DNA of 64,000 nucleotides from Anisus vortex. Taxonomy: Eukaryota; Mollusca; Gastropoda; Planorbidae. The first letter of the stretch is position 1, and every line of letters starts with the position of its first letter. Position numbers and translations under genes: made by a program. The notes beneath the pieces were generated by a model. The model was not told the DNA's origin. It worked only from the letters and a program-made list of their open reading frames with translations, and made no database searches. The stretch covers positions 30,809,671 through 30,873,670 of the forward strand of contig OX421495.1 in the NCBI GenBank assembly GCA_949126835.1, read 5' to 3'. Shown piece by piece: positions 23,601-34,300 of this stretch.

Positions 23601-25451
23601 AGGTTTGATAAAGCTCTCACTTTTATTGAGGTATTGTTTTTTCTTGGATATGGAATGCACCACATCTCCAGCAATATCATTTCCCAGTATTAAAGAAACG
23701 CCTTTAAACGGAAGTGATTTGTACACACCCACAACTACATTTCCAGTGAAGTACGCACTCTTCAGCTGTATTTGATGCAAAGGAACTTGTACATTTTTCC
23801 TTGATACACCTTGAATAGTAAGATCCTGTCCTGTATATGTCGATTGTGACGTAGGAACAGTATTCTCTAAAAGTAGTGAAACCTCAGCCCCTGTATCACG
23901 GAGTATTCTGATGTTCTTTTCACTAGTGACACCATTTATTATGGATGACACGGTACCTTCTTCAATGAATGGTAAACAATTGCTTGGTATCTCAGTATCG
24001 ATGAGATCTGTATCCAAGTTATTTTTGTAAGAGGTATGTTTAGTACTCATGGTGGTTCTATCTGATATAGACTCCTTGGAGCTCAGATTAGAATTAGAAT
24101 TATTGAAAACCATTGTCTCTATTTCAGGAACTATTTCTGGTTTCAAGTTTCCAAGATACGTGTGTTTTGTCAGGTTATCTGCATTAGCACTAGGTATCTC
24201 TGTTTGAGTTCTAATATCCTTCTTTACATTTTCATGAGTTCTTTGTTTTGGCATTGCTACATACGATAAGACAACATTCTTTTTATTCGGGTTCCCATTC
24301 AATATCCAGCACTTTTCCTTAGTATGTCCAATTCGTTTACAATGGCTACAGGTTGGCTTGGAATTTGTTGGACCTTCATTGCTCTGCTGATGTCTCTTTG
24401 ATTGATAGGATTCATTTGGATTCATGGTTTTCTTTTCTACCTTCATATCTCGATTCTGGAATTTAGATTTATCAACTGTTGTAAATTTATTGCTGGAATG
24501 GATAATAACATATTCGTCTGCCATCACTGCTGCTGTTTCTACTTGTTCTACACCTTTGTCTGCTAAATGTATTCTTACATCACCTCTGATGTTATTGTTA
24601 AAGTCTTCCATTAGCATAAGATTAGCTAATTTATCAAAGTCTTTGTTTACACCTTTGGATCGAATCCATCTTTCAAAATATTTCTTTTTCTGTCTTAGAA
24701 AATCAACATGGGATTGTTCCTGTTCTTTCTTAGACTCACGAAACACTTTTCTATATTTTTCAGGTGTTAATGCATAACTTAGCAGTACTCTATTCTTGAT
24801 CAGTTCATAATCATACAATTCCTCTTCAGTAAGACTTAATACAACATCAAGTGCCTTTCCTTTGTTCAGAGCTGAGCGTAGGAGTATAGCTTTCTTGCCC
24901 TCGGGAAATTGATAGTCTCTAGCGTTTCTCTCGAAAATCATGAAGAACTCTTCCACCGAATTATCTTCAAAAACTGGAATATGTTTCTTAAACTTATACA
25001 GTTCTGCATCTGCTTCAGAGCTTGCATTCGAATGATTTGACGTACGAGACCTTGCTATCTCAATTCTTTCTTGGCTTGCTATTTTCTCTCTTGCTATTTC
25101 TCTTTCCATCTCTAATTCCATCTTTCTTAACTCAAGTTTAAATTTCCATTCTTCACTTAAGTCACCAGTTGTATGCTTTACTCTTTGTGTTATAGGAAAA
25201 GGTAATTCATCATCTGATTCATCATTAATGTTATAATTAGCAGTAGTTTCTTCAATAATTAGTGTACCTTGTTTTCTTAAACACTCAGTTACCTCTTGAA
25301 GTAATTTAGTTTTTGATGGCCTAGTTTCTGTGATAGAAATGCCCAATGATTTAGCCAATTCTTTTAATTGTATCATTGACATTTTATTAAGCTGTTCTGA
25401 GGTTAGATCAAATATCTCTGGATCCAATGTAAGATTATTTGTGGCTTCCAT
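20676..25451 (-). CDS. Gag-Pol polyprotein, PR-IN-RT-RNaseH order
   Basis: A single uninterrupted 1591-residue frame with no frameshift or stop between gag and pol. Domains: SAP-like helix-turn-helix about 24-60; charged helical, coiled-coil-like stretch about 98-140; capsid region about 150-315, whose second half resembles SCAN; CCHC knuckle C368, C371, H376, C381; aspartic protease with DTGA at 519-522 and ILGND at 588-592; integrase H2C2 zinc site H745, H752, C782, C785; integrase core D816, D875, E911 (35 residues between the last two, DD35E); GPY module at 1049-1051; reverse transcriptase with D1266 and YLDD at 1326-1329; RNase H with D1475, E1517 and D1544, the frame ending at VADTLSRM. 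The protein would package RNA, copy it to cDNA and insert it. Integrase before RT is copia-like order, while the domains are Ty3/gypsy type, as in Gmr1 elements. The start ATG at 25451 is the first in a frame that covers all of Gag. All catalytic residues looked for are present. Confidence 0.95.
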   Translation of the reverse strand: MEATNNLTLDPEIFDLTSEQLNKMSMIQLKELAKSLGISITETRPSKTKLLQEVTECLRKQGTLIIEETTANYNINDESDDELPFPITQRVKHTTGDLSEEWKFKLELRKMELEMEREIAREKIASQERIEIARSRTSNHSNASSEADAELYKFKKHIPVFEDNSVEEFFMIFERNARDYQFPEGKKAILLRSALNKGKALDVVLSLTEEELYDYELIKNRVLLSYALTPEKYRKVFRESKKEQEQSHVDFLRQKKKYFERWIRSKGVNKDFDKLANLMLMEDFNNNIRGDVRIHLADKGVEQVETAAVMADEYVIIHSSNKFTTVDKSKFQNRDMKVEKKTMNPNESYQSKRHQQSNEGPTNSKPTCSHCKRIGHTKEKCWILNGNPNKKNVVLSYVAMPKQRTHENVKKDIRTQTEIPSANADNLTKHTYLGNLKPEIVPEIETMVFNNSNSNLSSKESISDRTTMSTKHTSYKNNLDTDLIDTEIPSNCLPFIEEGTVSSIINGVTSEKNIRILRDTGAEVSLLLENTVPTSQSTYTGQDLTIQGVSRKNVQVPLHQIQLKSAYFTGNVVVGVYKSLPFKGVSLILGNDIAGDVVHSISKKKQYLNKSESFIKPICIVTRGMAQQQKSVETMSKSKIEPEIDLQATFLADILSGPSVKTTESNLSPRQLLLLEQNRDSGIKHLKKKVITEQEAEIKGNGFFLKEGILMQKWRDVKCDNDNCREGSQIVVPAIYRNDILHMAHDTPYAGHLGVNKTYRRILPYFYWPGLHRDVTKYCKSCNTCQIVGKPNQTIPVAPLKPIPAFAEPFSHLLIDCVGPLPKTKTGHQYLFTIMCTATRYPEAIPLRAINADKISDALIAFCSRYGLPKTIQSDQGSNFTSKLFNQVLKKLGIQHATSTAYHPQSQGALERYHQTLKTMLRTYCFENTEDWDRGIPFALFATRETVQESLGFSPFELVFGHSVRGPLKLLQETLLNSDEETGLVAYVEQFSNRIYHAFNHVKDNLLQAQKRMKGYYDVKARSRCFHPGDKVLMLTQLSGQPLSAKYTGPYQVLDKISDVTYIVKTPDRRKTQRLCHINMLKPYVVREEQTDIRPVSAIKTVETPPPKFKKTIIESKLQNTEALKNLNDKLAHLDSGEQTSIKGLIYDHVNLFSDVPNKTTLVTHDVVLKDDNVKPVKQHPYRVNPIQFEHIRKEIDYMLSNDIITHSNSDWSSPCVLVPKSDGSLRFCVDYRKLNQATKTDSYPIPRIDDLIDRVSTANYVTKIDLLTAYFQIPLTDRAQEVSTFVTPDGLYKFKVMPFGMVNAPASFQRLINTIIHDIPQCHAYLDDIVVFSNNFNDHLDQLKLLFQKLKQANLTINLVKSQFCHAEIEYLGHVVGNGKVKPVNAKVKAIQEFPVPKTQKQLRGFLGMAGYYRKFCKNFSIITCPLTNLLRKKIQFKWTQECDQAFNNIKDILTKAPVLVSPDYTKPFRITVDSCNTGMGAVISQIGDDSLEHPISFCSKKFNPHEVNYSTIEQELLGLIQALKHFNYYVNGSQFPIEIFTDHNPLVFLSRIKQNQRILRWSLFIQAYNLKITHLSGKDNIVADTLSRM

Positions 25452-25847
25452 TTTATATATTAAAAGTTACTATAAATCTTGTTAATAATACAATAAAGAG
25501 TCCAACTTACTTTCTGTCCTTTGAATAATTCACTACACCACACAGTTCAGATTTGTCACAACAAGGTCATAAAAATAATACTTTCTTAGAGTTACTTTGT
25601 ATGATAAGGTAATACACAAGATAATTTTCCAGGCTGAATAGTTAAGTTTTCCGATTCTCAATAGCAATGTTCAATTCAATCACAATCTTTAGTATATTGT
25701 ATATTGTTCATATTTTCCAACACAATCCATCCAAGTTACGAGTATGTATTACGGCAGTTGTAAATAGTTTGTGTAAATAGTATAACGATTCTTGAAGTTG
25801 AAGTAAATCCTCTAAACGTTTGTTAGTAAATCACTGACGAGCAAAAC
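25452..25847 (-). other. Retrotransposon 5' leader
   Basis: About 400 bp between the primer-binding region and the Gag start codon, AT-rich with no long frame. In elements of this kind the leader carries the RNA packaging and dimerisation signals. None can be identified here by eye. Confidence 0.6.
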
Positions 25848-25850
25848 CCA
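25836..25850 (-). other. Candidate primer binding site
   Basis: On the coding strand the 5' LTR end GTAATA is followed by AAA and then TGGGTTTTGCTCGTC. TGG pairs with the CCA end of a tRNA, and a start within 0-5 nt of the LTR is usual. The matching tRNA would end in GCAAAACCCA. I do not assign a specific tRNA. Confidence 0.55.
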
Positions 25851-25853
25851 TTT

Positions 25854-26887
25854 TATTACAAGGCAATTTATTCACCATAATAAATTATGGATGAGACCTT
25901 CTATTTAGATCACACAAGTATAATTATGATTTATAATGTTATTACGGCTAGAGCCCCCATTCAATTTATGAAAATAATAGTTATAGTATTGTTATTATTA
26001 GTGTGAGTATCCTTGTATTAGTGAAGATCTTATTATATCATTCTGAAGTTTATTTGTAGTTGTCTAGAGTATTCCGTGGTTCTTAGTATCCCCTGGCAAT
26101 TCACATAACGTAGCTTTAGAGTTTTCAGTTGATTTACTTCATGTATAATTATTTGTGTGGCTCATATTATACAGCAAGAACCTCGATGTTGAGTGGTAGT
26201 GTAGATTATTAAAATAGTTGTATAAATATTACACATACACACATGTATATAACTTTGAAATATTGACGTTAACCAAGTTGTGTAGAAAGCAACGATAAAT
26301 TTGGTTTAATTTACAACATCAATCCAGTAGGAATCCAAATAATATTATATACACAATCAAGAAATACACATATTCCAATTAGTAATGAATATCCTCAATG
26401 ACCATATAGCATTGTAGTTAATAGTAGAATAATAAATTTTCCATAATACAAATCAAATAGAAATGATACTCAGAGCGGAGAATATTTGATGTTACTAGAT
26501 CGAATGCAAGCCAAGAACTGACTAAAAGGTCGAATCGCGTAGAAATATATTACGGGTCAATCGTTGGAAAAACCAGACAGCCTAGTGACACGAATATTTT
26601 AATCAAGCCCGCATGTTGACTGCGTGATCAGATACTTTTTATTAAGAACAAGCAATAATGCTCTAACAAAATAAGGAGAGACCGGACGGCCTTGACACGC
26701 TGTAGGTGCATGCACAGTTCATGTTTTTATCGAGGTTAATAAAAAACAATAATGCTCAAATTAGGTTAGGAAAAACCCGGGGAAAACCGTGAGCTGAGAA
26801 ATATTTTATATCGTTTAAACGCAATTCGCTTAAATGATTTAGTTGGTTTATTAACATTACAATGTAGGGAATTTACGTTTCGTAACA
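25854..26887 (-). repeat. 5' LTR of the retrotransposon
   Basis: 1034 bp, no difference from the 3' LTR seen over its full length. It drives transcription towards lower coordinates. The outer end (26887) abuts the right CATA duplication. The inner end (25854) is followed by the primer binding region. Confidence 0.95.
26803..26810 (-). promoter_or_regulatory. Candidate TATA box in 5' LTR
   Basis: Coding-strand TATAAAAT within CGATATAAAATATT, about 78-85 bp inside the upstream edge of the 5' LTR. It is the best TATA match in the first part of the LTR. Transcription would start roughly 25-35 bp further down, near 26770-26780. Motif-based inference only. Confidence 0.35.
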
Positions 26888-26891
26888 CATA
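26888..26891. other. Target site duplication (right), CATA
   Basis: Direct repeat of 18868-18871. The satellite monomer resumes here as CATAGCCTTGCCAG. One further A could be counted to give a 5-bp duplication, but it is also the last base of the inner copy of the LTR, so 4 bp is preferred. Confidence 0.8.
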
Positions 26892-29800
26892 GCCTTGCCA
26901 GTTATTATAGACTCTGGTTTTTAAACATTAACACTAACATAGCTCTGCCAGTTATTATAGTCTGGTATTCACACTTAAACACTAACATAGCTCTGTCAGT
27001 TATTATAGAGTCTGATATTCATACTTAAACACTAACATAGCTCTGTCAGTTATTAGAGAGTCTGGTGTTCACACTTAAACAGTAACATAACTCTGTCAGT
27101 TATGAGAGAATCTGGTATTTACACTTAAAAACTATAATAGCTCTTCCAGTTATTATACAGTCTGGTTTTTACACTTAAACACTTACATAGCTTTGCCAGT
27201 TATAACTGAGTTTGGTATTAACACTTAATCACTAACATAGCTCTGCCAGTTATTATAGTCTGGTATTCTTACTTGAACACTAACATAGCTCTGCCAGTTA
27301 TTATAGATTCTGGTATTCACACTTAAACACTAACATAGCTCTTTCATTTATTAAATAGTCTGGTATTCACACTTAAACACTAACATAGCCTTGCCAGTTA
27401 TTATAGACTCTGGTATTCACACTTAAACACTAACATAGCTCTGCCAGTTATTATAGAGTCTGGTATTCACACTTAAACACTAACATATCATTTCCAGTTA
27501 TTAAATAGTCTGGTATTCACACTTAAACACTAACATAGCCTTGCCAGTTATTATAGACTCTGGTATTCACACTTAAACACTAACATAGCTCTGCCAGTTA
27601 TTATAGTCTGGTATTCACACTTAAACACTAACATAGCTCTGTCAGTTATTATAGAGTCTGTTATTCAAACTTAAACACTAACATTGCTCTGCCAGTTATT
27701 ATAGAGTTTGGTATTCACACTTAAACACTAACAAAGCTCTGCCAATTATTATAGAGTCTGGTATTCACACTTAAACACTAACATAGCTCTGCCAGTTATT
27801 ATAGAGTCTGGTATTCACACTCTAACACTTATCTAGCTCTGCGAGTTATTATAGAGTCTGTTATTCACACTTAGACACTTATACACTAACACAGATCTGC
27901 CAGTTATTATAGTCTGGTATTCACACTTAAACACTAACATAGCTCTGCCAGTTATTATAGAGTCTGGTATTCACACTTAAACACTTACAAAGCTTTGCCA
28001 GTTATAATTGAGTTTGGTATTAACACTTAATCACTAACATAGCTCTGCCAGTTAATATAGAGTCTGGTATTCAAAATTAAGCACTTACATAGCTTTACCA
28101 GTTATAATTGAGTTTGGTATTAACACTTTGTCACTAACATAGCTCTGCTAGTTATTATAGAGTCTGGTATTCAAACTTAAATACTATCATAGCTCTGCCA
28201 GTTATTATAGTCTAGTATTCTCACTTAAAAAATTAACATAGCTCTGCCAGTTATTATAGAGTCTGGTATTCACACTTAAACACTAACATAGCTCTTCCAG
28301 TAATTAAATAGTCTGGTATTCACACTTAAACACTAACATAGCCTTGCCAGTTATTATAGACTCTGGTATTCACACTTAAACACTAACATAGCTCTGCCAG
28401 TTATTATAGTCTGGTATTCACACTTAAACACTAACATAGCTCTGACAGTTATTATAGAGTCTGGTATTCATACTTAAACACTTATACACTAACACAGCTC
28501 TGCCAGTTATTATAGTCTGGTATTCACACTTAAACACTAACATAGCTCTGCCAGTTATTATAGAGTCTGGTATTCACACATAAACACTTGCATAGCTTTG
28601 CCAGTTATAATTGAGTTTGGTATTAACACTTAATCACTAACATAGCTCTGCCAGTTATTATAGAGTCTGGTATTCAAACTTAAACACTATCATAGCTCTG
28701 CCAGTTATTATAGTCTGGTATTCTCACTTAAACACTAACATAGCTCTGCCAGTTATTATAGAGTCTGGTATTCACACTTAAACACTAACAAAGCTCTTCC
28801 AGTTATTAAATAGTCTGGTATTCACACTTAAACACTAACATAGCCTTGCCAGTTATTATAGACTCTGGTTTTTACACATTAACACTAACATAGCTCTGCC
28901 AGTTATTATAGTCTGGTATTCACACTTAAACACTAACATAGCTCTGTCAGTTATTATAGAGTCTGATATTCATACTTAAACACTAACATAGCTCTGTCAG
29001 TTATTAGAGAGTCTGGTGTTCACACTTAAACAGTAACATAACTCTGTCAGTTATGAGAGAATCTGGTATTTACACTTAAAAACTATAATAGCTCTTCCAG
29101 TTATTATACAGTCTGGTTTTTACACTTAAACACTTACATAGCTTTGCCAGTTATAACTGAGTTTGGTATTAACACTTAATCACTAACATAGCTCTGCCAG
29201 TTATTATAGTCTGGTATTCTTACTTGAACACTAACATAGCTCTGCCAGTTATTATAGAGTCTGGTATTCACACTTAAACACTAACATATCATTTCCAGTT
29301 ATTAAATAGTCTGGTATTCACACTTAAACACTAACATAGCCTTGCCAGTTATTATAGACTCTGGTATTCACACTTAAACACTAACATAGCTCTGCCAGTT
29401 ATTATAGTCTGGTATTCACACTTAAACACTAACATAGCTCTGTCAGTTATTATAGAGTCTGTTATCAAACTTAAACACTAACATTGCTCTGCCAGTTATT
29501 ATAGAGTTTGGTATTCACACTTAACCAACACTCACATAGCTTTGTCACTTATTATAGAGTCTGGTATTCACACTTAAACACGTATATAGCTCTGCGAGTT
29601 GTTATAGAGTCTGTTATTGACACTTAGACACTTATACACTAACACAGCTCTGCCAGTTATTATAGTCTGGTATTCACACTTAAACACTAACATAGCTCTG
29701 CCAGTTATTATATAGTCTGATATTCACACTTAAACACTTACATAGCTTTGCCAGTTATTATAGAGTTTGGTATTAACACTTAATCACTAACATAGCTCTG

Positions 29801-29962
29801 CCAGTTATTATAGAGTCTGTTATTCAAACTTAAACACTATCATAGCTTTGCTAGTTATTATAGTCTGGTATTCTTACTTAAACACTAACATAGCTCTGCC
29901 AGTTATTATAGAGTCTGGTACTCACACTTAAACACTAACATAGCTCTGCCAGTTTTAATAGA
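26892..29962. repeat. 50-bp satellite array, segment 5
   Basis: Resumes in the monomer broken by the retrotransposon. It corresponds to 32667-35689 at an offset of 5775, later 5578 and finally 5727. The steps are about four and three monomers (197 and 149 bp), so the two HOR copies differ by whole-monomer gains and losses. No genes. Confidence 0.97.
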
Positions 29963-29967
29963 GTCTG

Positions 29968-31336
29968 TGTCACGATGTGGACAGAGAGAGGAGTGCGGGG
30001 TTGTGGGTGAGTGTGGGTGATGGTGGCTGGCTGTCGTGGGTGTATGAAATACCGATGCTGTAGTTGACCTGGAATATTTATTTGTACTCTCCGGCTCGTT
30101 AAATAATGTTAAAAGCACACACAACAGACAGTTCTAATTCGTAAGCAAGAAAGTCTATGGTTACAATTATGGCGTTTATTATCGTTTTAATGATCCAATG
30201 GTGAAATATACATGAAATTGCACAGGTATAGCTAACACTTAAATGTATGGTACTGCCGTGTATTCTATCGTTAAAATACGCGACCTCATTCAGGAAATTT
30301 CTATGAATTGCTGAAACATCTATATCCAAACATGCGGGGTGATATTCTATAAGAGGCGAATGTACAAGTATTTTAAGCTAAATGCCAGAATCTAGACTAA
30401 ACCGTATATGTACTTCTCAGTTGACGGCCAACACCCGACTAAACTAAGTTTGTGAGATAGCGTTCTCGAGTCTTGAGTCACGTGATCGCGCTCAATTTGG
30501 TTGGATGGCCCTTAATTACATTTAATTACATATGACTCCCATTGGTCAGTTCGAACATATATTTGCATAAAGGTAGATTTATTGGAGGAAAAATGAGATG
30601 GGGGTAGGTGAACAATTATAATGCCAAAACTGCGAGTGGGGTTTGAGATAAAAGTCACTTGATACAGACGTCATGCTGAGTGGGGGGAGGCGATTTATCT
30701 CCCTTGCAAGAGTTCTTCTATGGCGATGTCAATTGGTCATGGGCTGGATTAGGACGAGGGATATTATGTAGGTGCAAATCTTTTCGTTGATCACTTCAAT
30801 GGAACCAGTGGGACAAAAAGGAATAATTAATAAGACGCTGCTTCGCTCGTGAGTTGGGTGGGTGAAGGGGAGATAAGGGGGGAGCGCGGGAGGGGCGAAC
30901 GGGGTGGATTGAAGCGAGGGGTCGAGTATTTGGTCAACTGACGTAATGCCTACATACAACATTTACGTTAAATAGTAACATGAATTAATCCATTAGACAT
31001 AATATAATACATTAAAAAAACAAATGATAAAATATATACATTGTAACTGACATGTATGAACTAACACATTCACACTCATTTATTCAAGATGTAGTACCAA
31101 TTTGGTCATATTAATTAGTAAACCCTGAATTGGGGATTAAAGAAGTGTAGTGAAGGTTAAAGGAGAGGTGAGGAAGAATGGCGGGGGGTGCAATTGCTTT
31201 AGAGAGGGAGAATATACTGCCGTCAGACTCCTCTCATCCTATCTAACCTAAACTTTACGCTAATCTATGGTTCTACTTCCTTCGCTACTATCTATCTATG
31301 TGTGCTATTGTCCAAGTTAGGTGCAGAACTGAGAAA
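29968..31336. mobile_element. Solo LTR, copy 4
   Basis: A 1369-bp copy with GTCTG repeats at 29963-29967 and 31337-31341 and the right end GAGAAA. It shares with copy 5 a set of variants absent from copies 1 and 3, such as GGCGAACGGG, AGAGTTCTTC, GTGCAAATC and TGCTTTAGAGAG. Copies 4 and 5 are therefore sisters. Confidence 0.7.
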
Positions 31337-31341
31337 GTCTG

Positions 31342-34300
31342 GTATTCACACTTAAACACTAACATAGCTCTGCCAGTTATTATAGAGTCTGGTATTCACA
31401 CTTGAACACTAACATAGCTCTGTCAGTTATTATAGAGTCTGGTATTCACACTTAAACACTAATATAGCTCTGCGAGTTAATATAAAGTCTAATATTCACA
31501 CTTAAACACTAACATACCTCTGCCAGTTATTAAATAGTCTGGTATTCACACTTACACACTAACATAGCTCTGCCAGTTATTATAGACTCTGGTATTCACA
31601 CTTAAACACTAACATAGCTCTGCCAGTTTTTATAGAGTCTGGTATTCACACTTAAACACTCACATAGCTCTGTCACTTATTATAGAGTTCGGTATTCACA
31701 CTTAAACACGTATATAGCTCTGCGAGTTATTATAGAGTCTGTTATTCACACTTAGACACTTATACACTAACACAGCTCTGCCAGTTATTATAGTCTGGTA
31801 TTCACACTTAAACACTAACATAGCTCTGCCAGTTATTATATAGTCTGATATTCACACTTAAACACTTACATAGCTTTGCCAGTTAGTATAGAGTTTGGTA
31901 TAAACACTTAATCACTAACATAGCTCTGCCAGTTATTATAGAGTCTGTTATTCAAACTTAAACACAATCATAGCTTTGCCAGTTATTATAGTCTGGTATT
32001 CTCACTTAAACACTAACATAGCTCTGCCAGTTATTATAGAGTCTGGTATTCACACTTAAACACTAACAAAGCTCTTCCAGTTATTAAATAGTCTGGTATT
32101 CACACTTAAACACTAACATAGCCTTGCCAGTTATTATAGACTCTGGTTTTTACACATAAACACTAACATAGCTCTGCCAGTTATTATAGTCTGGTATTCA
32201 CACTTAAACACTAACATAGCTCTGTCAGTTATTATAGAGTCTGATATTCATACTTAAACACTAACATAGCTCTGTCAGTTATTAGAGAGTCTGGTGTTCA
32301 CACTTAAACAGTAACATAACTCTGTCAGTTATGAGAGAGTCTGGTATTTACACTTAAAAACTATAATAGCTCTGCCAGTTATTATACAGTCTGGTTTTTA
32401 CACTTAAACACTTACATAGCTTTGCCAGTTATAACTGAGTTTGGTATTAACACTTAATCACTAACATAGCTCTGCCAGTTATTATAGAGTCTGGTATTCA
32501 AACTTAAACACTATCATAGCTCTGCCAGTTATTATAGTCTGGTATTCTCACTTAAACACTAACATAGCTCTGCCAGTTATTATAGAGTCTGGTATTCACA
32601 CTTAAACACTAACAAAGCTCTTCCAGTTATTAAATAGTCTGGTATTCACACTTAAACACTAACATAGCCTTGCCAGTTATTATAGACTCTGGTTTTTAAA
32701 CATTAACACTAACATAGCTCTGCCAGTTATTATAGTCTGGTATTCACACTTAAACACTAACATAGCTCTGTCAGTTATTATAGAGTCTGATATTCATACT
32801 TAAACACTAACATAGCTCTGTCAGTTATTAGAGAGTCTGGTGTTCACACTTAAACAGTAACATAACTCTGTCAGTTATGAGAGAATCTGGTATTTACACT
32901 TAAAAACTATAATAGCTCTTCCAGTTATTATACAGTCTGGTTTTTACACTTAAACACTTACATAGCTTTGCCAGTTATAACTGAGTTTGGTATTAACACT
33001 TAATCACTAACATAGCTCTGCCAGTTATTATAGTCTGGTATTCTTACTTGAACACTAACATAGCTCTGCCAGTTATTATAGAGTCTGGTATTCACACTTA
33101 AACACTAACATAGCTCTTTCATTTATTAAATAGTCTGGTATTCACACTTAAACACTAACATAGCCTTGCCAGTTATTATAGACTCTGGTATTTACACTTA
33201 AACACTAACATAGCTCTGCCAGTTATTATAGAGTCTGGTATTCACACTTAAACACTAACATATCATTTCCAGTTATTAAATAGTCTGGTATTCACACTTA
33301 AACACTAACATAGCCTTGCCAGTTATTATAGACTCTGGTATTCACACTTAAACACTAACATAGCTCTGCCAGTTATTATAGTCTGGTATTCACACTTAAA
33401 CACTAACATAGCTCTGTCAGTTATTATAGAGTCTGTTATTCAAACTTAAACACTAACATTGCTCTGCCAGTTATTATAGAGTTTGGTATTCACACTTAAA
33501 CACTAACAAAGCTCTGCCAATTATTATAGAGTCTGGTATTCACACTTAAACACTAACATAGCTCTGCCAGTTATTATAGAGTCTGGTATTCACACTCTAA
33601 CACTTATCTAGCTCTGCGAGTTATTATAGAGTCTGTTATTCACACTTAGACACTTATACACTAACACAGATCTGCCAGTTATTATAGTCTGGTATTCACA
33701 CTTAAACACTAACATAGCTCTGCCAGTTATTATAGAGTCTGGTATTTACACTTAAACACTTACAAAGCTTTGCCAGTTATAATTGAGTTTGGTATTAACA
33801 CTTAATCACTAACATAGCTCTGCCAGTTAATATAGAGTCTGGTATTCAAAATTAAGCACTTACATAGCTTTACCAGTTATAATTGAGTTTGGTATTAACA
33901 CTTTATCACTAACATAGCTCTGCTAGTTATTATAGAGTCTGGTATTCAAACTTAAATACTATCATAGCTCTGCCAGTTATTATAGTCTAGTATTCTCACT
34001 TAAAAAATTAACATAGCTCTGCCAGTTATTATAGAGTCTGGTATTCACACTTAAACACTAACATAGCTCTTCCAGTAATTAGATAGTCTGGTATTCACAC
34101 TTAAACACTAACATAGCCTTGCCAGTTATTATAGACTCTGGTATTCACACTTAAACACTAACATAGCTCTGCCAGTTATTATAGTCTGGTATTCACACTT
34201 AAACACTAACATAGCTCTGACAGTTATTATAGAGTCTGGTATTCATACTTAAACACTTATACACTAACACAGCTCTGCCAGTTATTATAGTCTGGTATTC

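Larger units (their letters stand above)
18872..26887 (-). mobile_element. Complete Gmr1-like Ty3/gypsy LTR retrotransposon
   Basis: An 8016-bp element in minus orientation: 5' LTR 25854-26887, leader, one Gag-Pol frame 20676-25451, 3' untranslated stretch, 3' LTR 18872-19905. LTR ends on the coding strand are TGTTACG...GTAATA. A 4-bp target duplication (CATA) flanks it. The LTRs are equal in length (1034 bp, constant offset 6982) and show no mismatch on reading, and the frame has no stops, so the insertion looks recent and possibly still competent. No env-like frame is present. Integrase precedes reverse transcriptase, which places it in the Gmr1-like group rather than among ordinary gypsy elements. 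Confidence 0.95.

Noticed and set aside
22329..24777. Plus-strand frames of 65-163 codons inside the Gag-Pol region
   Set aside because: Antisense shadows of the Gag-Pol frame. The opposite strand carries the full set of catalytic motifs.
18872..26887. Ty1/copia classification based on integrase before RT
   Set aside because: RT and integrase motifs, the GPY module and the RNase H ending are Ty3/gypsy type. Only the order is copia-like, as in the Gmr1 group.
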